From: Vitreoscilla sp.
Lineage (GTDB): Bacteria; Pseudomonadota; Gammaproteobacteria; Burkholderiales; Burkholderiaceae_C
NCBI GenBank assembly: GCA_018780145.1
Contig: JADMKA010000237.1
Span: 1 to 48,310, forward strand
Reading direction: 5' to 3'
Length of the DNA: 48,310 nucleotides
Below the pieces are notes generated by a model. It did no database searches and was not told the origin of the DNA. It worked only from the letters and a program-made list of their open reading frames with translations. The translations under genes were made by a program, and so were the position numbers. Positions 16,359-24,628 of this stretch are shown here, in pieces (positions within the stretch are counted from its first letter, which is position 1; every line of letters begins with the position of its first letter).

Positions 16359-17636
16359 TCAGCGGAACAGTTCGGGGTGCGTGCGGCCGTAGTGGCCGCT
16401 GGCTTCATCGTGCGGCAGGCTCAGAAAGGCGCGGAAGCCCGGCACCGCGAAGTAACCCAGGCCCACCGTGAACAGGCCCAGACCGAACCAGCCATAGATC
16501 GCATGGACCGACAGGCTGCCAAGTCCCCAGCCGGCGAGCGCCGGCCCGAGCACACCAGCCACCTGGAAGACCATCATGTTCACCGAGGTCATGCGCGAGC
16601 GGTAGTGCGGTGGAATGGCCAGCATGCGGTGGGTCTGCCCCACCAGCGACACCGTGGCGATGCACAGACCGACGACACCGAGCAGCGCCACCAGTGCCAG
16701 CGGCTCGTGCACAAAGCCGATCAGCGCCACGCACACGCCCTCCAGCAGGATCGAGCCCACACTGGCTCGAAAGCGCCCGACGCGCTCGGCCAGCCAGGTC
16801 GAGTAGCCCAGCGAGCCGATCAGCATGCCGGCCGACAGCCCCGCTTCACTGGCCCCCAGCCAGGCGCCTGACAAGCCCAAGGCCTGCACCTTCAGCGGCA
16901 CCAGCATGCCGATCGCCGGGCCGAAGAAGACCATGACGCAAAAGGAGACGAAGGTCCAGCCACGCTCCAGGCGGAGCTGCCACTTGGCGGCCAGCCCGGC
17001 GCGCAGGTCGCGCCACCAGTGCGCCGCGCCGGCCACACCGGGCGCAGGCGCTGCGGTTTCAATGCGCAAGGCGAGAGCGAACGCCAATGCGAGCAGCGCC
17101 GCGTGGCCCCACAGCGCCAACGCGCTGCCGCCCACGGCCAGCAAACCACCCCCCAGCACCGGCCCCAGCAAACGGCCCAGCGCCTGTGCGCTCTTTTGCA
17201 GCGCCAGACCCTCGTTCAACTGCTCCGCCGGCAGCAGCTCGGCCACGACGCTGAAGATGGCCGGCATCAGCGCCGCCGTGGCCACCACGCCGAGCAGCTC
17301 CAGCGCGATGACCAGGCCGAGGTGATAGATGCCAGCCTGCACCAGCGCAGCGAGCGCCAGCGCCTTGGCCAGCGTCAGGGCGACACCGGCGCTGATGAGG
17401 GTGCGCTTGCTGATGCGGTCACCCCATGGGGACATCAGCGGCAAGGCCAGCAGCGAGCCCAGCGCGAGCGCGCCGGCCCACAACGCCAGGTCGTGCGCGC
17501 CGCCTTCGTGCACCACCCACCAGGGAATGGCCACGTGGCCGACCATCAGCGACAGCAAGATCAGCGCGTCGCTGACGATGAGCAACCGGAAAGGCCGGCC
17601 CATCGGCAGCAGTCGCCGCCGCAGCGAGTTCAGCAA
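16359..17636 (-). CDS. MFS transporter, probable exporter
   Basis: A 425-residue major-facilitator protein with about 12 hydrophobic helices. The WGDRISKRTLI loop after helix 2 and the overall pattern match the MFS_3/EntS-like class, which exports siderophores or drugs. The start is taken as TTG at 17636 because AGGGAGAAGG lies just before it at good spacing; the nearest ATG is at 17603 with no ribosome site, and longer upstream reading is not protein-like. The preferred start adds a basic NSLRRRLLP segment before helix 1, typical of MFS N-termini. Substrate is unknown and no siderophore genes are adjacent. Confidence 0.85.
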   Translation of the reverse strand: MLNSLRRRLLPMGRPFRLLIVSDALILLSLMVGHVAIPWWVVHEGGAHDLALWAGALALGSLLALPLMSPWGDRISKRTLISAGVALTLAKALALAALVQAGIYHLGLVIALELLGVVATAALMPAIFSVVAELLPAEQLNEGLALQKSAQALGRLLGPVLGGGLLAVGGSALALWGHAALLALAFALALRIETAAPAPGVAGAAHWWRDLRAGLAAKWQLRLERGWTFVSFCVMVFFGPAIGMLVPLKVQALGLSGAWLGASEAGLSAGMLIGSLGYSTWLAERVGRFRASVGSILLEGVCVALIGFVHEPLALVALLGVVGLCIATVSLVGQTHRMLAIPPHYRSRMTSVNMMVFQVAGVLGPALAGWGLGSLSVHAIYGWFGLGLFTVGLGYFAVPGFRAFLSLPHDEASGHYGRTHPELFR

Positions 17637-17723
17637 CTGTCCTTCTCCCTGAATGGATGATTTGTTTGATGCCCGGTCGTCGCCGGGCTGCAAGCAGTCT
17701 ACGTGCTCGCCTCGCGCACCTGA

Positions 17724-17855
17724 GAATGGCAAAGCGCTCGGCATCCGGACGCACAATGGGCCGGCGCCGAACACGACCGCCATCTGGCCGAGTACGGCAA
17801 GGACGTGAAGGAGGCCGAGGCCCGGCTTCGCCCATCGACCCCGGAGGAACCATGA
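17724..17855 (+). pseudogene. Possible remnant of a short helical protein
   Basis: An open stretch of 43 codons between an in-frame TGA (17721) and the TGA at 17853-17855 reads as a plausible amphipathic helix (AEYGKDVKEAEARLRP) with G/C-rich third positions. It has no ATG or good alternative start. Its stop overlaps the ATG of the next gene as ATGA, the pattern of translational coupling. It may be the decayed 3' end of a lost gene, or chance. Confidence 0.2.
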
Positions 17856-18325
17856 CACACCTGCCTGCACACCGTTGGTTCGCCGCGCTGGGCCTGGCCT
17901 GGGGCAGCCTGGGCATGGTCTCGGCCCAGGGCGCAGCCCCGGATCTGGATCAACTGCGCCAGGCCGTGGAGGCCACCGAGCGGGCCTTCGCCCGGACCAT
18001 GGCCGACCGCGACCACGCCGCGTTCACGAAGTTCCTGTCGGCCGAAGCCACCTTCACCGGCGGCAAGGGGCCTCTGCGCGGTGCCGACGAGGTGGCTACC
18101 GCGTGGAAGCGTTTCTTCGACGGCCCGCAGGCCCCGTTCTCCTGGGAGCCGGATCAGGTCCTGGTGCTGGGCTCCGGTCTGATGGCTCTCAGCAGCGGCC
18201 CGGTGCGCGACCCGCAAGGCAAGCTGGTGGCACGCTTCAACTCGGTCTGGCGGCAGGAGTCTCCAGGCGTCTGGCGCATCGTGCTGGACATGGGCAACGA
18301 CGCCTGCGACTGCCCCAAACCGTGA
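17852..18325 (+). CDS. Exported NTF2-like (DUF4440/SnoaL-type) protein
   Basis: A 157-residue protein with a strong ribosome site (GGAGG) seven bases before the ATG. Residues 1-26 form a signal peptide ending in VSAQG. The rest matches the NTF2-like cone fold: a helix with AVEATERAFARTMADRDHAAFTKFL, the ATFTGGKGPLRGADEV motif and a WKRFFDG helix, then strands ending in WRIVLDMGND. Family members include ketosteroid isomerase-like enzymes and simple ligand-binding proteins. The mature protein ends with a CDCPKP tail containing two cysteines. Substrate is unknown. The peroxiredoxin gene starts 46 bases downstream. Confidence 0.82.
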   Translation: MTHLPAHRWFAALGLAWGSLGMVSAQGAAPDLDQLRQAVEATERAFARTMADRDHAAFTKFLSAEATFTGGKGPLRGADEVATAWKRFFDGPQAPFSWEPDQVLVLGSGLMALSSGPVRDPQGKLVARFNSVWRQESPGVWRIVLDMGNDACDCPKP

Positions 18326-18371
18326 GCGACACAGCAGGGAACTCCGGGCCCGCCCACCTATCCACATCAGG

Positions 18372-18923
18372 ATGACCATGAACCACTTCACCCGCTGGGC
18401 CGCCCTGGGCGCGCTCACCGCAGGCCTCGGCAGCGCCCACGCGGCCCTGGCCATTGGCGCCAACGCGCCGGACTTCAGCGCCGATGCGGCGCTGGGCGGC
18501 AAGCCGTATCGCTTCGCACTGGCCGAGACGCTGAAGAAGGGGCCGGTGGTGCTCTACTTCTACCCCAAGGCCTTCACCAGCGGCTGCACGGTCGAGGCGC
18601 ACCAGTTCGCCGAGGCCACGCCGAAATTCGCCGCGTTGGGCGCCACCGTCGTTGGCATGTCCAACGACGACATCGAGACCCTGAAGAAATTCTCGGTCGA
18701 GGCCTGCCGCAATCAGTTTGCCGTGGCCGCCGACCCGGGCGCGAAGATCATCAAGCAGTACGACGCCGGCCTGGCCATCGTGCCGAACATGGCCGACCGG
18801 ATTTCCTACGTCATCAGCCCGCAGGGCAAGGTGCTGCTGGCCTATTCCAGCATGGACCCTAATGGCCACGTGAACGCCGCGCTGAAGGCGGTGGAGCAGT
18901 GGAAGGCCACCGCCAAGCCGTGA
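18372..18923 (+). CDS. Exported peroxiredoxin (AhpC/TSA, BCP-like)
   Basis: A 183-residue thiol peroxidase with a signal peptide (residues 1-24, ending SAHA), so it works in the periplasm. The peroxidatic cysteine is C72 in FTSGCTVEAHQF, in the usual P-x-x-x-T/S-x-x-C setting (YPKAFTSGC). C112 in EACRNQF is a candidate resolving cysteine. These enzymes reduce hydrogen peroxide and organic peroxides with electrons from thioredoxin-like partners. The ATG at 18372 or the one at 18378 could be used. It is convergent with rsgA, 42 bases apart. Confidence 0.9.
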   Translation: MTMNHFTRWAALGALTAGLGSAHAALAIGANAPDFSADAALGGKPYRFALAETLKKGPVVLYFYPKAFTSGCTVEAHQFAEATPKFAALGATVVGMSNDDIETLKKFSVEACRNQFAVAADPGAKIIKQYDAGLAIVPNMADRISYVISPQGKVLLAYSSMDPNGHVNAALKAVEQWKATAKP

Positions 18924-18965
18924 CCTGACCTGGCGCCGCGTGGCCGCTCCGCAGGCGGGCCCGCA

Positions 18966-20033
18966 TCAGCCGCGCTTCGCACGGCCCACCTCGCGCGCGG
19001 CGCGGCCGCGTGCCTTCCACTCGGCCAACTGCTGGTGGCGCTCCAGGATCGTCATCTCGTGCCGTTGGGCCTCGCGCTGCAGCTTGTGGTAGCTCAGCAG
19101 GCGCGAGGCCGGGACGGCCGGCCGCACGGCGCAGCCGGGCTCGGCCTCGTGGCGGCAATCCCGGAAGCGGCACGCAGGGGCCAGGCGCGAGATGTCGTCG
19201 AACACCGCATCGAGTTGCGCCTCGTCGGCGTCGAGTTGCAGGCCCCGCAGGCCGGGGGTGTCGATGATGCAGGCGCCGCCCGGGCAGCGGTGCAGCGAAC
19301 GCGCGGTGGTGGTGTGGCGGCCGCGCTCGTCGCCGTTGCGCACGCCGCCGGTGGATTGACCACCGGGCAAGCCGGTCAAGGTGTTCGTCAGCGTGCTCTT
19401 GCCGGCGCCGCTGGAGCCCAGCAGCACCAGCGTGCGGCCGGCCCCCAGCCAGGGCTCCAGCGCCTCGGCGGCATGGTGGTCCAGGCCATTGAGTGCCAGC
19501 ACATCGACGCTGCCGCTGACATGGTGGCGCACTGCCTCGACCCGGGCGCCGGGGTCGGCGCACAGGTCGGCCTTGCTGAGCACCACCAGCGGCGTGACAC
19601 CGGCCAGTTGCACCAGGGCCAGGTAACGGTCGAGGCGGCGCAGGTTGAAATCCAGCCCGGCCCCCATGACCAGCAGCGCGGTGTCCACGTTGCTGACCAG
19701 GCCCTGGCGCTGGCCGCTGCTGTCGCGCCGCACCAGCCGGTTGGTCGGCGGCACGCGGGCCACGGCCCAGCAACAGTCGCCGGCATCGCGCGCAGCCACC
19801 CAGTCGCCGACGACCAGCGAGTCGCCCTGCATCTGCAAGCCCAGGCGCAGCGTGGGCCAGACCTGGGCGCCGTGCTCGGCTTGGCCGTCGTGCAGGCGCA
19901 GGCGGTCACGTTGCACCTCGGTGATCCGCATCAGGCGGTCGCCGGGCTCGGTGGAGAGGTTGAACATCTGCGCCACCAGGGCCTGGGTCAGGCCGATGCC
20001 GCGCAGGGCTTCGAAATCGATCGAGTCGAACAT
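18966..20033 (-). CDS. rsgA: Ribosome small-subunit-dependent GTPase A
   Basis: A 355-residue circularly permuted GTPase that helps late 30S subunit maturation. The order is an OB-fold N-terminus, then the permuted G motifs SKADL (G4), GSSGAGKST (G1) and DTPGLR (G3), then a zinc site in CRFRDCRHEAEPGC. All are present, so it should be functional. The ATG at 20033 is chosen because reading farther upstream enters a GC-rich region containing a hairpin and a small reading frame. There is no clear ribosome site before this ATG. Confidence 0.93.
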   Translation of the reverse strand: MFDSIDFEALRGIGLTQALVAQMFNLSTEPGDRLMRITEVQRDRLRLHDGQAEHGAQVWPTLRLGLQMQGDSLVVGDWVAARDAGDCCWAVARVPPTNRLVRRDSSGQRQGLVSNVDTALLVMGAGLDFNLRRLDRYLALVQLAGVTPLVVLSKADLCADPGARVEAVRHHVSGSVDVLALNGLDHHAAEALEPWLGAGRTLVLLGSSGAGKSTLTNTLTGLPGGQSTGGVRNGDERGRHTTTARSLHRCPGGACIIDTPGLRGLQLDADEAQLDAVFDDISRLAPACRFRDCRHEAEPGCAVRPAVPASRLLSYHKLQREAQRHEMTILERHQQLAEWKARGRAAREVGRAKRG

Positions 20034-20143
20034 GATGAAGAGGTTTCCGCGATCCGCAAGGACGGAAGGGGCACGCACCAAGCGGGCGCATGCGGCAGCG
20101 AACCCGGCAAGGCGGGTGCGCATCGAGAGGTGGGGTGCGGATC

Positions 20144-20170
20144 GCCCGGAAGCCGGAGCCGGCTTCGGGC
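20144..20170 (-). terminator. GC-rich hairpin between small ORF and rsgA
   Basis: GCCCGGAAGCCGG (20144-20156) and CCGGCTTCGGGC (20159-20170) pair over about 12 bp with one bulged base and a 2-base loop. It sits 14 bases after the stop of the 19-codon ORF and about 110 bases before rsgA on the minus strand. It could terminate the small transcript or attenuate rsgA. No T-run follows. Confidence 0.5.
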
Positions 20171-20184
20171 CTGGGACAGGACCG

Positions 20185-20244
20185 TCAGCGCAGCGTGGCG
20201 GCGTTCAGGCGACCCGACGAGAGGGCGTTGGTGCAGGTATCCAT
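20185..20244 (-). CDS. Candidate 19-residue peptide ORF
   Basis: ATG at 20244 to TGA at 20185 encodes MDTCTNALSSGRLNAATLR. It is preceded by GAAGGAGCGAGCC, so AAGGAG stands at near-ideal spacing. A TTGACT/CAAAGT pair with a 17-base spacer lies upstream and a strong hairpin lies downstream. The combination looks like an expressed short gene or leader peptide rather than chance, but I recognise no family. It contains one cysteine and no hydrophobic segment. It lies on the same strand as rsgA, and diverges from the S4-domain gene. Confidence 0.5.
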   Translation of the reverse strand: MDTCTNALSSGRLNAATLR

Positions 20245-20281
20245 GGCTCGCTCCTTCGTGGGTGGGTTGAAACTGGGCGCG

Positions 20282-20310
20282 ACTTTGCCGCTGCCGGGCG
20301 CGGAAGTCAA
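20282..20310 (-). promoter_or_regulatory. Sigma-70-like promoter for the 19-codon ORF
   Basis: On the minus strand TTGACT (20305-20310) matches the -35 consensus at five of six positions. CAAAGT (20282-20287) is a weaker -10 box, with a 17-base spacer. Transcription would begin about 30 bases before the ATG at 20244. Confidence 0.4.
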
Positions 20311-20346
20311 CCCATGTGTTGGGGATGCGCTGCGACAATCCGGGCC

Positions 20347-20571
20347 ATGACCTCACCTGTGGACTTCCCGCTGCGCGGCGACTTCATCCCGCTCGATGCC
20401 CTGCTCAAGGCCACCGGCCTGGCCCCCAGCGGCGGCTCGGCACGCATGCTGATCAGCGACGGCCAGGTGCGGGTGGATGGCCAGGTCGAGACCCGCAAGA
20501 CCTGCAAGATCCGCGCGGGCCAGGTGGTGACCTTTGGCGACGAGCGCATCGCGGTGATAGCCGGGGCATAG
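20347..20571 (+). CDS. S4-domain RNA-binding protein (YbcJ-like)
   Basis: A 74-residue protein made almost entirely of an S4 RNA-binding domain. The motif IPLDALLKATGLAPSGGSARMLISDGQVRVDGQVETRKTCKI followed by GQVVTFGDERI is typical of the YbcJ/YaaA group. These small proteins are thought to bind structured RNA; targets are generally not known. The ATG at 20347 gives the family length. It is followed almost at once by repeat copy 2 and faces the convergent TonB receptor gene. Confidence 0.88.
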   Translation: MTSPVDFPLRGDFIPLDALLKATGLAPSGGSARMLISDGQVRVDGQVETRKTCKIRAGQVVTFGDERIAVIAGA

Positions 20572-20572
20572 C

Positions 20573-20653
20573 GCGGCCAGCGCCGGGCCGCCCCAAGCGG
20601 CCGCGCGACCCGCCCGGCGGGTGGGGCCGGTACACCGGCACCGGGTGCCCTAT
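20573..20653 (-). repeat. Palindromic intergenic repeat, copy 2
   Basis: Fills the space between the convergent S4-domain and TonB-receptor genes. Read on the minus strand it starts directly after the receptor stop codon with ATAGGGCACCCGGTGCCGG and contains the cores CACCCGGTG and ACCCGCCGGGCGGGT. Its far end differs from copies 1, 4 and 6, reading GCGGCCAGCGCCGGGCCG on the plus strand, as in copy 3, so two subtypes exist. Confidence 0.85.
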
Positions 20654-22933
20654 CTAGAGCTTGATCTCGACCTGCACGCGCCAGTTGACGAAGGTCGGCG
20701 CGGTGCTGAAGGCCGATTCGTCGGCCACCAGGCTGGTGCTGTCGGCATCCTCCTGCAGCAGGTTGCTGGCGGTCACCCGCACGCGGAACTCGGGGTTGAT
20801 GGTCCACAGAACGTAGGCGTCGACCACCCGCTTGGCCGACTGGACCAGCCACTGGCTCTCGGACAAGCGCGTGGTGTAGCCCGGCGTCAGGTTGACGTTG
20901 CCGCCCATCGTCAGCGGCCACCCTGGCACGCGGTAGTCGGCCCCCATGTTGGCCGTGCCACCGGGCTGCTGGTCCAGCCGGTTGTTCGGTCCGGGCACAC
21001 TGTCGACCATGGAACGGAAGACACTGAGGTTGGCGCGCAGATCCACTGCCGGCGCTTCGTCGATGAGTTCGTTGAGCCGGAACTTGGCCTCCAGCTCCAG
21101 CCCCTGGGTGGTGGCCTTGCCGATGTTCCGCGGCCGGGCCACCCAGCGCGGCAAATCGGACCACGGCACATCTTCCAGGGCGGTCACGGTGCGCATCAGG
21201 TCCTGGATGCGGCGATGGAACAAGTTGGCGCTCAGCAGGCCCCCGTTGGGCAGGTAGCGCTCCACGGCCAGGTCGACGCCGGTGGCCAGTTCGGGCTGCA
21301 GGACCGGGTTGCCGGCGCGGTCCGGGCTGGTCGGCGTGTTTTCGCCGGTCACCGGGTAGCGGGTGGACAACGAGGGCCGGCCGAGCAGATTCTGCAGGGT
21401 GGGTGACCGGTAGCTTCGCGTCAGGCTGATTCGGATCTGGTCGCGGCTCTTCGGGTCGGGCTTCCAGGCGGCGTGCAGCAGCGGCGTCCACACGCTCGAG
21501 CGGTTGCTGTCGGTGCGTGCGTCGTCGCCCTGGCCTTGGGTGGCAATGCCCTCCCAGCGCAGCCCGGCATGGGCCGACCACTCGGGTGTGAGGTTCCACT
21601 CGTCCTGCCCGTACACCGCGTAGCGCCGGGTGCTGGCACGCAAGTTGTCGCCGAAATCGGTGAGCTGCGCCACGTCGTTCTCCAGTGTGCCGCGGGTTTC
21701 GGTGCGCCGGGCCATGTCGATCTCGGCGCCCGTGACCAGGCTGTGGTCGCCCTCCAGCAGCACGCTGTACTTGGCGTTGAGGTGGGCGCTGCGTTCTCGC
21801 GAATCCTGGTCGTCGACCGAGGTGCGCAACAACTGGTCGCCGGCATCGAACTCCCGGCGAACCGTGCTGCCGCGCGACTGCGAGCTGCCGACGCCACCGC
21901 GCATCTCCACGCGCCCGCCGTCGCCCAAGCGATGGCGGAACTGGGCATTCAGGCGGGCCAGCGCGAAACGGCTCTCGTTGTCGCCGGTGCTGTGATCGAA
22001 GGTCTCGATGTCCGGCGGCGGCGGGCGGCGCAGATCGAGCACCGAGCTGCGCCGGCTGCCGCCTTCCGAGAACACCAGCAGCGGCATGACCATCAGCGAG
22101 CTGCCCTCGCCCAGCGGCCATTGCAGGCGCGCGTTGAGGTTGCCACCGTGCCGGTGGTCGGACGAGCGGTTGGTCTCGGTCTGGTCGAACTCGGGCGATA
22201 TCGTGGTGACGCTGCCTGCGTCCTCGCGCCGCCAACGCCAGACGGTGCCCGAGACGTTGTAGCTCATCTCGCCCAGCTTGTCGTCACGCGTCCAGGTCAC
22301 CCCGGGCGCCAGCGCACCGTTCTCCAGCCCGAAGCCGAGCTTCAGGTCGTTCAGGCGCTTGCGAAAGCCTTCGCGGGTGATGATGTTGATGGTGCCGGCG
22401 ATCGCCCGGGCGCCGGTTTCGGCCGTGGGGGCGCGCAGGATCTCGATGCGCTCGACCATCTCGGGATCGATCGAATCCAGCGACAGGCCGCCCTGCACCC
22501 GTTCGCCGTCGAGCAGGATCTGGGTGTAGCCACCGCCCAGGCCGCGCATCCGGATGGCGCCGCCGCGGCCCGGCCGGCCACCGATGGTGACACCCGGCAG
22601 GCGTTTCAGCACATCGCCCAGAGACGCATCGCCGAAGCGCTCGATCTCGTCGCGGCCGACGATGATCTTGGCGGCGGTGGACAGGCGGCGCTTGTCGGTA
22701 TCGCTCTCGCGTTCACCGGTGACCTCGACGCGTTGCGGCGCCGCGCTGTCCGGGCGGGTGGCGGCACTGCTGGCCGCCGGGGCGGCAGGTGCCACCGCTT
22801 GTGCCAGTGCCGGCAGGCTGTGGGCCACCAGTCCCGCCAGGGAGCAGGCGGCGAGCCCATGTCGAAGTGCGGTCGATCGGTTCGCGGACGCTTCAGCGTG
22901 GTCCGCCAGGCACGCAGGGTGTCGGCTCGGCAT
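20654..22933 (-). CDS. TonB-dependent outer-membrane receptor
   Basis: A 759-residue receptor. A signal peptide covers the N-terminus up to about LPALAQA (residue 46). A plug domain follows with SLGDVLKRLPGVTI, RGLGGGYTQILLDGERV and VERIEILRAPTAETGARAIAGTINIIT, then a 22-strand-type barrel rich in alternating aromatic and charged residues. It imports a siderophore, vitamin or other ligand using TonB energy. The last residues VQVEIKL lack the terminal aromatic typical of barrel proteins. The start is placed at ATG 22933; a TTG at 22939 is possible. There is no adjacent transport or regulatory gene to suggest the ligand. Confidence 0.92.
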   Translation of the reverse strand: MPSRHPACLADHAEASANRSTALRHGLAACSLAGLVAHSLPALAQAVAPAAPAASSAATRPDSAAPQRVEVTGERESDTDKRRLSTAAKIIVGRDEIERFGDASLGDVLKRLPGVTIGGRPGRGGAIRMRGLGGGYTQILLDGERVQGGLSLDSIDPEMVERIEILRAPTAETGARAIAGTINIITREGFRKRLNDLKLGFGLENGALAPGVTWTRDDKLGEMSYNVSGTVWRWRREDAGSVTTISPEFDQTETNRSSDHRHGGNLNARLQWPLGEGSSLMVMPLLVFSEGGSRRSSVLDLRRPPPPDIETFDHSTGDNESRFALARLNAQFRHRLGDGGRVEMRGGVGSSQSRGSTVRREFDAGDQLLRTSVDDQDSRERSAHLNAKYSVLLEGDHSLVTGAEIDMARRTETRGTLENDVAQLTDFGDNLRASTRRYAVYGQDEWNLTPEWSAHAGLRWEGIATQGQGDDARTDSNRSSVWTPLLHAAWKPDPKSRDQIRISLTRSYRSPTLQNLLGRPSLSTRYPVTGENTPTSPDRAGNPVLQPELATGVDLAVERYLPNGGLLSANLFHRRIQDLMRTVTALEDVPWSDLPRWVARPRNIGKATTQGLELEAKFRLNELIDEAPAVDLRANLSVFRSMVDSVPGPNNRLDQQPGGTANMGADYRVPGWPLTMGGNVNLTPGYTTRLSESQWLVQSAKRVVDAYVLWTINPEFRVRVTASNLLQEDADSTSLVADESAFSTAPTFVNWRVQVEIKL

Positions 22934-23025
22934 GGGCAATCGGTGTCAGGCCCGGATTCTGAGCCAATCCGATCATCCGGGTTCCGTGCCGGGGCACCGG
23001 TGCGGATCCAAAGAAGGGACGGGGC

Positions 23026-23106
23026 GCGGCCAGCGCTGGGCCGCTCCCGAGCGGCCGCGCACCCTCTCGGAGGGTGGGGCCGGTACCCCGGCACCGGGTG
23101 CCCCAT
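23026..23106 (-). repeat. Palindromic intergenic repeat, copy 3
   Basis: Lies between the TonB-receptor start and the diguanylate cyclase stop. Read on the minus strand it starts one base after the cyclase stop (TGA-G-ATGGGGCACCCGGTGCCGG). The middle palindrome is diverged (ACCCTCCGAGAGGGT) but still self-complementary, so base changes are compensated. That suggests selection for structure. Confidence 0.85.
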
Positions 23107-23107
23107 C

Positions 23108-24265
<1,158 letters not shown>

Positions 24266-24628
24266 GGTGGGGGATGGTGCCGGGCGTGGAGGACGTGTCC
24301 GCCAAGCATGGCGCACAAGGGTCGCGCAGAGTAAGCGATGATCGCGGCACAGTTCACGCGCACACGCTCCGGGTTTACGCTAGAATCCAAGGCTGCACTG
24401 TGGCGCAATGCACAGTGACTCCAGTTCATCCCCTCTGACCTCCCGGTACACCTCACCCGGCAGCCACCGTTCAACCGGATGGCCGCAAAGGTGACATTCT
24501 TGAAGGTCCGCGCCATGCGCCGCACTCGTTGAAGTGCCGGTGCCTCTGGCGGACGCGGTCGGCGGCGATGTGTTTTCACAGCCCCACCGCGCGCCCACGC
24601 CTTCAATGGCCGGCGCCTAGGACTTGTC
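24266..24628. other. Intergenic region with helicase leader
   Basis: A 363-base stretch without a supported gene, between the divergent diguanylate cyclase and DEAD-box helicase genes. If transcription starts just after the -10-like TAGAAT at 24381, the helicase mRNA would carry a leader of about 235 bases with several inverted repeats. No reading frame inside it has protein-like composition. Long structured leaders are common on cold-induced helicase genes. Confidence 0.55.
24381..24417 (+). promoter_or_regulatory. Likely -10 box and leader hairpin of the helicase gene
   Basis: TAGAAT (24381-24386) matches the -10 consensus at five of six positions; no good -35 is seen at standard spacing. 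A perfect 7-bp hairpin CACTGTG (24396-24402) / CACAGTG (24411-24417) would lie at the very 5' end of the transcript. Confidence 0.35.
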
